Shown here piece after piece: positions 59,241-64,000 of a DNA stretch of 64,000 nucleotides. Location of the stretch: assembly GCA_937982565.1 (NCBI GenBank), contig CALJLN010000003.1, positions 277,598-341,597 on the forward strand, given 5' to 3'. The translations under genes were made by a program, and so were the position numbers. The stretch comes from UBA2421 sp002343075. Lineage in GTDB: Bacteria > Planctomycetota > Phycisphaerae > Tepidisphaerales > Tepidisphaeraceae. The notes beneath the pieces are model-generated. The model saw only the letters and a list, made by a program, of their open reading frames with translations. It searched no databases and was not told the DNA's origin. Numbering within the stretch: position 1 is the first letter of the stretch; each line of letters opens with the position of its first letter.

Positions 59241-60125
59241 TCAGGATAAGCCCAGAAGCGACATCGTATCGCGCTCCACGATTCCACGCAGGTTCTCACG
59301 CGGAACCATCGGCAGGTTGGTGCCTTGCGCAATCTGGTTCAGGCTATACAGTTTCTCAATGCAGTCGGTGACCGCAACATAGGGGAAATCGCTGCCGAAA
59401 AGCAGCTTTTCAATCACGCCCGATTGATACGCATTCACCAGCGCGTTGTACGCCATCCACGGCCGCACCAGCAGCCCGGAAACATCGGCATAAACGTGCG
59501 GGTGTTTGCTCAGCAGGCAGATCGTTTCATCCACCCAGGGCTGGCCGATCTGCGCGAGCACAATCCGAAGCCGCGGGAATGATCGTGCCACTTCGTCGAG
59601 CAGGTAGGGGCGGGAATACTCGAGCTTGCTCTGATCAGTCAACTGCCCAACCGGATGAAACAGAATCGGCATTTCCAACTCTTCCGCAACGGCGTACACA
59701 CGCATCGCGCGGCTGTCGGTCGGGTGAAAATCCTGGTCGCCCGGCGAGAGCGTCAACCCGCGCAGCCGGAGCTTCTCCTTGGCAATCCGCACTTCCTGAA
59801 CTGCCGTCCGGTCCGTCGGGTCGATGCCGGCAAACCCGATCAGCCTCTGCGGGTCGCGCTTCACATAGTCGCTGACAAATTCATTGGGTATCTCGGCGTG
59901 GAGGTACCGACTCTTGAACCCCAGCACGATCGACTTGTCGGCTGCCGTCGTCGAGGAATAATGGTGATCCGGGTCGGCCGCCGGAACCGTGCGGTACACC
60001 GGCTTGCCGGGGGAGATGATCCGAGTCCCCCGACCGGAGCGGCCCAGCCGCGTCGACTCGCCAAGATCAACCCGCCCGAGTTGGTCTGGCGATTGCCAAA
60101 TGTGTGTGTGACAGTCGATAATCAC
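59241..60125 (-). CDS. Amidohydrolase-2 family metal-dependent hydrolase
   Basis: The 294-residue TIM-barrel protein begins with the metal-binding strand MIIDCHTHIWQSPD, continues with a His in LEMPILFHPVGQ, and has GSDFPYVAVTDCI with the Asp near the end, as in amidohydrolase 2/ACMSD-like enzymes. Such enzymes decarboxylate or hydrolyse small metabolites; the substrate cannot be named. It starts at ATG 60125, the last chromosomal gene before the cassette array. Confidence 0.85.
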   Translation of the reverse strand: MIIDCHTHIWQSPDQLGRVDLGESTRLGRSGRGTRIISPGKPVYRTVPAADPDHHYSSTTAADKSIVLGFKSRYLHAEIPNEFVSDYVKRDPQRLIGFAGIDPTDRTAVQEVRIAKEKLRLRGLTLSPGDQDFHPTDSRAMRVYAVAEELEMPILFHPVGQLTDQSKLEYSRPYLLDEVARSFPRLRIVLAQIGQPWVDETICLLSKHPHVYADVSGLLVRPWMAYNALVNAYQSGVIEKLLFGSDFPYVAVTDCIEKLYSLNQIAQGTNLPMVPRENLRGIVERDTMSLLGLS

Positions 60126-60438
60126 AAATAGACCTGTCTAACCGCCGCACCCGGCCAATCTAACAAGACTCGCCCGGCTCCATTGCGACCCGTTCAAGCT
60201 CAGAATCGTAGTCGAACGAGGCAAATCCGTAAACATTATCGAACGTTAACCGCATCTCAAAGGTTTATCGGACGATTGTGGGCCAAGAAGTTAGAGATTC
60301 ATAAATCTCTTATCTGCAATGGCTTATGCGGATCCGTCGGTTCACGGCAGGAATGGTAGAAGACGGGGTGCCAGGTACCTGCAACATCCGCTCAAACTCT
60401 TCTACGCCTGACAAGTCACTGGTCGCCCCGCGGACGCG
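60126..60438. other. Intergenic region between the chromosomal genes and the cassette array
   Basis: No gene is seen. A hairpin AGAGATT-CATA-AATCTCT lies at 60293-60310, and a small palindromic GGTGCCAGGTACC word occurs around 60370. The first is a possible terminator for transcripts leaving the array or a short operator. The promoter of the amidohydrolase should be in the left part. Confidence 0.4.
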
Positions 60439-60539
60439 GGCGAACGGATCAGCATTGAACGGCCGGCCGGGCGCTCAACCGTCTCACGAATCACAAGGAC
60501 CGATCCGCCCGGCCGGTCCGTTCCAGTGCGTGGTTATGC
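60439..60539 (-). repeat. attC-like recombination site 1 (array end)
   Basis: On the minus strand the site runs from GCATAAC (60539-60533) to GTTCGCC (60445-60439). The interior is an imperfect palindrome with long arms of GAACGGACCGGCCGGGCGG and its partner, separated by a short spacer. The outer box at the left is degenerate, as expected where the last cassette meets the chromosome. The stop codon of the gene lies within the right box. Confidence 0.75.
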
Positions 60540-61067
60540 GGCACCGCCGTTTCGCGAGACGATCTCGAACTCGCCGGATTGAGGATCCTCAAAAAGGCCG
60601 CCTCGCAACTTGAGTAAGGAACGCAGAACGACCTCCGCAAGTTCGACACTCAGGACGTTGCGACCCGCGGCTAGCCGGATGTACCACCGCACGCGGCTGC
60701 TTCTCCTCAACGCGACGTATTCCGGCCCATATATTTCCTCAAGTTCGTTCAGCTCGTTGATGTCGTTGTACTGATCGGGCTCGTTCCACACCTCTATAAC
60801 GCACGCGCCGATTGCTTCTCGCTCCTGTAGCTCGCCAATTGCCTTCCAATCGGCACGCTCCGCAGCCGTGCGCGCCGAGCGATTGCCGAACAACGAAGGG
60901 TGCCAACCAACAACTGCATCGTCGGATTGGAGGACGCCCTCATGTGCCGGGGTATCATCGCTGCGGATGACGCGAACCTCGCATCCAAGCGATTTGCACT
61001 CGGCCGCCAGGTCGGCGATCGCCACGGGCGATGGATCGTCACTGTAAGCGAACAGTTCAACGCTCAT
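60534..61067 (-). CDS. Cassette gene 1, unrecognised 177-residue protein
   Basis: The protein starts at ATG 61067, 16 bases after the previous attC, and stops within the right box of attC 1. The first half is an alpha/beta segment: VELFAYSDDPSPVAIADLAAECKSLGCEVRVIRSDD, similar in layout to small nucleotide-like folds but without a motif. The rest is helical (LNELEEIYGPEYVALRRSSRVRWYIRLAAGRN). I recognise no family. There is no promoter before it, as usual for cassettes. Longer frames that start inside the attC are ignored. Confidence 0.7.
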   Translation of the reverse strand: MSVELFAYSDDPSPVAIADLAAECKSLGCEVRVIRSDDTPAHEGVLQSDDAVVGWHPSLFGNRSARTAAERADWKAIGELQEREAIGACVIEVWNEPDQYNDINELNELEEIYGPEYVALRRSSRVRWYIRLAAGRNVLSVELAEVVLRSLLKLRGGLFEDPQSGEFEIVSRNGGAA

Positions 61068-61082
61068 CCGACCGCCTGTGTC

Positions 61083-61184
61083 GCATAACGCAATGCCGAT
61101 CAGTGGCCGAGCCGGCATCGTGCCGGCTCTCGAACCACAAGAAGCTTACCCGCCGGCTCGGTCCACTGCATTGGCGGGTTATAC
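61083..61184 (-). repeat. attC-like recombination site 2
   Basis: This 102-base site is bounded by GTATAAC (61184-61178) and GTTATGC (61089-61083) on the minus strand. The interior arms (GCATTGGCGG region and GGCCGAGCCGGC with its partner) differ in sequence from the other sites but keep the same palindromic layout and length. This is the typical behaviour of attC sites, which are conserved in structure rather than sequence. Confidence 0.75.
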
Positions 61185-61868
61185 ATCGCCCGCCGAGCCG
61201 CCTAACCCGAGCCATGCGCGCCACTGCTTGGCGTTCTCACTATCCGGCAGGAGGAGCGAGTCCGGCCCTTCGGTGAACGGCAGCCATTGCCAATCCTCCG
61301 ACCCGACACACGCCAATGCCGCGCATCGCTCAAGGTAATCGGCGAACGTCGAGCCGAGTCGGTAGCCGTGTCCGCGCCCGTCGTCGTGACTGACGTAGAC
61401 GACGGCTTGTTCCCCAGGCGATGCGATGTCGATGGTCATGTAATCACCGTTCGGCACGGCCATGAACGGTATCTTCCCATGCCACACCGCGGAGTACTCA
61501 TCTGTGGGATCACTCTCCAAGTCGTCGCGCCACTCGCGATACCGCGCGTAAAGCTCCGGCAGTCCTTGCAAGTCCCACGAACACTCGCCACTAAAGACCT
61601 CGTGCAGCGGCTTCGGCGGACCCTTCCCCTCGGGCAACTGCCAGGAGATTGTGGCGTTTCCGGAGACCTTTGTTACGACGTCGCGAAAGCTCTGGGGCAA
61701 CGTCACCCCGAGTTCAGTTTCGACCGAGTCAACGAGAGCGCGGGGCGCTGGTGGAGCAATCTCGACCCGTGGCGAACCTTCGCCCGCCTGATGGCCGTCG
61801 CCCGCACCTTTGCGCTCAAGGGCCGCCGCGATTCGCGTCCAATTTGTGTGCAATCGTTCGGGTGTCAC
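61179..61868 (-). CDS. Cassette gene 2, SMI1/KNR4 (SUKH) family protein
   Basis: The 229-residue protein begins at GTG 61868, with GGAG about seven bases before it and 19 bases after attC 3; an ATG at 61907 lies inside the attC. It has the SUKH features SVETELGVTLPQSFRDVVTKVSGN, the acidic-aromatic centre VFSGECSWDLQGL, and the beta region IPFMAVPNGDYMTIDI to VYVSHDDGRGHGYRLGSTFADYLE. SUKH proteins often protect against polymorphic toxins; others are regulatory. The stop lies within the attC 2 right box. Confidence 0.8.
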   Translation of the reverse strand: MTPERLHTNWTRIAAALERKGAGDGHQAGEGSPRVEIAPPAPRALVDSVETELGVTLPQSFRDVVTKVSGNATISWQLPEGKGPPKPLHEVFSGECSWDLQGLPELYARYREWRDDLESDPTDEYSAVWHGKIPFMAVPNGDYMTIDIASPGEQAVVYVSHDDGRGHGYRLGSTFADYLERCAALACVGSEDWQWLPFTEGPDSLLLPDSENAKQWRAWLGLGGSAGDV

Positions 61869-61886
61869 GGGTGCTCCGCTGGCGAT

Positions 61887-61986
61887 GTATAACGGACCAG
61901 CATTCAACGGCCGGCCGGGCGCTCGACCGTCTTCGGATCACGAGGACCGTTCCGCCCGGCCGGTCCGTTGCAGTGCCGGGTTATTC
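61887..61986 (-). repeat. attC-like recombination site 3
   Basis: This 100-base site runs from GAATAAC (61986-61980) to GTTATAC (61893-61887) on the minus strand. The arms include CAACGGACCGGCCGGGCGG and the near-complement toward the other end, as in sites 1 and 4. It closes cassette 3; the stop codon of the cassette-3 gene is inside the right box. Confidence 0.8.
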
Positions 61987-62772
61987 CTCCCGCTCCGCTG
62001 GCGAACGATACGGCCAACTTTCCGCGTGGCGCAACTGTTCCCACTTGCCGGACCTGAGCAGCTCGATGTACTGCGCATAAGACGACTGATGTCGCTCTAG
62101 ATTTTCGGCGTACTCTTCCGCTGAGGACACGCGGCCGTTGCAGAAGAAGCGGACGCCATCGTAAGCGAAATGCGGCCACCCAGGGCTCAGGGCGTAGAAG
62201 CGACCGGGGTCCGCATCCGGGACGGGTCGGTTCATGTAGTACACCCGTTTGTCATCTTGGCTGAACAGTCCGGCAACCACGCGCCATCGGCGAGGGTCAG
62301 CGCCCTGCAGTTTGCGGTGCTCGTAAAAAACAGACTTCGCGTCTCGTCCGAACGAATCGCCGACGGAGACAAACGTCTGCGTGTCTGCCCCCGGCACACG
62401 ATTCCCATCGTGGTAGACGTTTGCTTGATCGCGAGCGAACCCGCCTGCGAAGTTTCGTGATGAAACGCTGCTTGTCTTGCACAGCCCTGAGTCGAGGACC
62501 TCGAAGTGCTTCGGGTCTGCACCGGCAATCTTCTTCGGACGTGCGTAGCACGCGCTGGCGTCTTTGGCGTATAGGTCGTTGAGCGGCACGAAAGTTTCGG
62601 CGTCGATTCCCCGCCGCTCGAACGACCACATGTAGACGCGTTTGCCGTCCGTCGCCCACGTGTCAAAGTAAACTCGCGCAGTCTTGGGATTGAGGTCGAT
62701 CTTGCGTCCCTCGCAGAACACGCCATCGGCCGAGCGCCAGAAGGTTCCGCTGATCTGTTCGTACGTCGCCAT
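61981..62772 (-). CDS. Cassette gene 3, DKNYY-repeat protein
   Basis: The 263-residue protein starts at ATG 62772, seven bases after the attC 4 box. It has several copies of the DKNYY repeat (a strand with Asp-x-x-x-Val-Tyr-Tyr followed by a GADP-x-x-F strand): YARPKKIAGADPKHFEVL, VYHDGNRVPGADTQTF, VFYEHRKLQGADPRRW and KRVYYMNRPVPDADPGRF. DKNYY proteins are of unknown function and some occur near toxin systems. The final 45 residues are helical. There is no signal peptide. The stop is inside the attC 3 box. Confidence 0.8.
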   Translation of the reverse strand: MATYEQISGTFWRSADGVFCEGRKIDLNPKTARVYFDTWATDGKRVYMWSFERRGIDAETFVPLNDLYAKDASACYARPKKIAGADPKHFEVLDSGLCKTSSVSSRNFAGGFARDQANVYHDGNRVPGADTQTFVSVGDSFGRDAKSVFYEHRKLQGADPRRWRVVAGLFSQDDKRVYYMNRPVPDADPGRFYALSPGWPHFAYDGVRFFCNGRVSSAEEYAENLERHQSSYAQYIELLRSGKWEQLRHAESWPYRSPAEREE

Positions 62773-62778
62773 AGGGAG

Positions 62779-62878
62779 GAATAACGTAAATGCATTCAAC
62801 GGCCGGCCGGGCACCGAGCCGCTTTGGAATCACGAGGACCGTTCCGCCCGGCCGGTCCGTTGCAGTGCGTGGTTAGTG
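62779..62878 (-). repeat. attC-like recombination site 4
   Basis: This 100-base site runs from CACTAAC (62878-62872) to GTTATTC (62785-62779) on the minus strand. The interior is very similar to sites 1 and 3, with GGACCGGCCGGGCGG-type arms. It is the only one whose upstream gene stops outside, 17 bases before the box. Confidence 0.8.
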
Positions 62879-62895
62879 GGCCGGCCGCGCCGCCG

Positions 62896-63417
62896 CTACC
62901 ACAGCCTCCACCACGGCTTTTTCGCTGCCGGCACTTCACCGAGAGCGTGAGCAAGTTCCGCCGCGGCGATTTCCCGTTCAATTAATGCCAAGTCTTCCTG
63001 CGACGATGGGTCATCCCACTGTTCCTTTAGCAGCGTGTACGAAAACAGGACGATCCGCACGCTCGTCGGTGCCAGCGATTGCGAGATTCGCCAGTAGCGA
63101 ATCGTCAGTGGTTGCCCGCGCTCCTCGGCCGGTAGATCGTAACGAATTATCGCGACGCCATCGCGAAGCGGCACGATCGGGACGCCGTACTTCTGCGACT
63201 CGCCTTCGAGCACTTCCGCGGCGGTGCCCGCGTTGACGACCTTGCCGGCAGGCGCTTCCATCGTCAGGACATTGATGCGGAGCGTCCCTGTGTCGTCGCC
63301 GGCCGCGTAGAACGTGCCCCCGCCGGCATCCTCATATTCCTCCTGCCAATCCGCGGGAACACGGAATCGGACGACACCGCCGCGGTAGTTGATCGTTTTG
63401 AGGGAGGCGGTGTCCAT
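62896..63417 (-). CDS. Cassette gene 4, unrecognised 173-residue protein
   Basis: The protein starts at ATG 63417, five bases after the attC 5 box; a longer frame enters the attC. It begins with beta strands (YRGGVVRFRVPADWQEEYEDAGGGTFYAAGDD) and continues TLRINVLTM; the C-terminal end is helical (EDLALIEREIAAAELAHALGE). The arrangement resembles DUF3805/DUF1795-like small domains, but I do not claim a match. There is no signal peptide or membrane segment. Confidence 0.7.
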   Translation of the reverse strand: MDTASLKTINYRGGVVRFRVPADWQEEYEDAGGGTFYAAGDDTGTLRINVLTMEAPAGKVVNAGTAAEVLEGESQKYGVPIVPLRDGVAIIRYDLPAEERGQPLTIRYWRISQSLAPTSVRIVLFSYTLLKEQWDDPSSQEDLALIEREIAAAELAHALGEVPAAKKPWWRLW

Positions 63418-63422
63418 AGGCC

Positions 63423-63522
63423 CACTAACGTGAAGACATTCACTGGCCGGCCCGGCGCAGACCAGTATTCGAATCACAAGGACCGTTGTGCCGGGCCGAT
63501 CCAGTGCAATGTTGGGTTATGC
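63423..63522 (-). repeat. attC-like recombination site 5
   Basis: This 100-base site runs from GCATAAC (63522-63516) to GTTAGTG (63429-63423) on the minus strand. Its arms (CACTGGATCGGCCCGGCAC region and partner) are related to sites 1, 3 and 4 but shifted in sequence. The stop codon of cassette gene 5 lies inside the right box. Confidence 0.8.
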
Positions 63523-63927
63523 AGCAGGCCGCGACCGCCGCAGAATCACCATGCTTCGACACAGCGCCCAAGCTCCGACAATGAACGCACACCAATTCAC
63601 TACGAACGATCGAATCTCTGCCGAAGTTTCGAGACGAAATTTCAGCCGCCCGTCGCCGAGCTGGCCGTGGAGGAACGTACACGCGCCAAGTAGACCATAC
63701 AGCCCAAGCGACCAGCCCGGCAGCGACGTGCCGATTGCCATGACGATAGCGCCGATCGGCAGCAAAAGCATAAGCGCGTAATCAAAAGTGGTGGGCCAGC
63801 CAGGCGGTGTGAGCCGGGGCTGTAATCCTTCGAGCACGACCAGTGCCACGGCAAACCCTGCCCACACCCACGGCCGCAGCGGAGGCACCGATACGGTGGG
63901 TGTTGCATAGTCCAAAGGGGTCGGCAA
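63517..63927 (-). CDS. Cassette gene 5, small multi-pass membrane protein
   Basis: The protein has 136 residues from TTG 63927, with a perfect GGAGG eight bases upstream. An ATG at 63948 would give 143 residues, but it lies inside the attC box GTTATGC and has no ribosome binding site. About four hydrophobic segments follow (VWAGFAVALVVLEGL, FDYALMLLLPIGAIVMAIGT, LGLYGLLGACTFLHG and VVNWCAFIVGAWALC), ending with basic RRSRPAA. No family is recognised. The frame is intact. Confidence 0.7.
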   Translation of the reverse strand: MPTPLDYATPTVSVPPLRPWVWAGFAVALVVLEGLQPRLTPPGWPTTFDYALMLLLPIGAIVMAIGTSLPGWSLGLYGLLGACTFLHGQLGDGRLKFRLETSAEIRSFVVNWCAFIVGAWALCRSMVILRRSRPAA

Positions 63928-63944
63928 ATTGGTTGCCTCCTGCT

Positions 63945-64000
63945 GCATAACGAAGAGGACTTTATGCGGAGTGCGCCGAAAGGCCAGCCTTTGCCGAGCG
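63945..64000 (-). repeat. attC-like recombination site 6, cut by the window edge
   Basis: The box GTTATGC (63951-63945 on the minus strand) precedes cassette gene 5, and the sequence that follows to the edge (GAAGAGGACTTTATGC and onward) differs from the other sites. It is the 3-prime end of a sixth attC of another type. The array therefore continues to the right. Confidence 0.55.

Noticed and set aside
60439..63522. The palindromes as REP/BIME elements or transposon ends
   Set aside because: They always lie between single genes on one strand, share end boxes that overlap stop codons, and vary inside while keeping length. This fits attC better. No transposase is nearby.

Overview
The window looks like chromosomal DNA of a planctomycete, most likely of the Phycisphaerae type. 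It is high in GC, carries a secreted enzyme with dockerin-like repeats and a PEP-CTERM tail, a SUF-type Fe-S assembly operon, and abundant RHS and mobile DNA. The assignment is inferred from gene content only; there is no rRNA in the window.

Layout. (1) 1-3540: the edge of an unidentified gene, then an arsenic resistance operon read leftwards (small Cys-rich protein, ACR3 arsenite pump, ArsR, ArsC) with a clear promoter, and a divergent SigZ-like sigma factor. (2) 3542-11549: a compact leftward operon for a three-subunit molybdenum/Fe-S membrane oxidoreductase (catalytic subunit with a Tat signal, NrfD-type membrane anchor, four-cluster ferredoxin). It is headed by an Rrf2 repressor with a perfect palindromic operator and trailed by its own MoeA and MobA cofactor genes. 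(3) about 11.7-37.6 kb: an accessory region. It holds two phage large terminases and one small terminase, an IS3-family element, a large RHS toxin with immunity gene and orphan core, a rightward set of small phage-like genes, a ParB-methyltransferase fusion, a phased array of inverted heptamers that resembles an origin, a Prim-Pol/SF3 helicase, a large serine recombinase with DUF2924, and cargo that includes a lipase-like protein. No portal, capsid or tail gene is visible. (4) 37.8-47.0 kb: tRNA-Asn, then the suf operon (Rrf2, A-type carrier, sufB, sufC, sufD, a sufS-sufE fusion, sufT), interrupted by a hicAB module with a dead toxin and by a nucleotidyltransferase remnant. (5) 47.1-60.1 kb: ordinary chromosomal genes: a polytopic polymerase-like protein, NhaA, a HigBA-type toxin-antitoxin pair, tRNA-Arg, a beta-CASP nuclease, phosphatidylserine synthase and decarboxylase, a GH25 muramidase with PEP-CTERM, a front-end-type desaturase, a GNAT enzyme, a lipoprotein and an amidohydrolase.

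(6) 60.4-64.0 kb: the distal end of an integron gene-cassette array. Five promoterless one-gene cassettes all read leftwards. They are separated by about 100-bp imperfect palindromes bounded by heptamers of the GTTATGC/GCATAAC type, which is attC architecture. In four of five cassettes the stop codon lies inside the attC end box. The integrase is not in the window and is predicted beyond base 64000.

The most interesting items are the cassette array, the phased inverted heptamer array at 28.2-28.5 kb, the RHS protein with a delta-60 propeller inserted within its conserved core, the terminase-bearing element without virion genes, and the dead HicA inside the suf operon.
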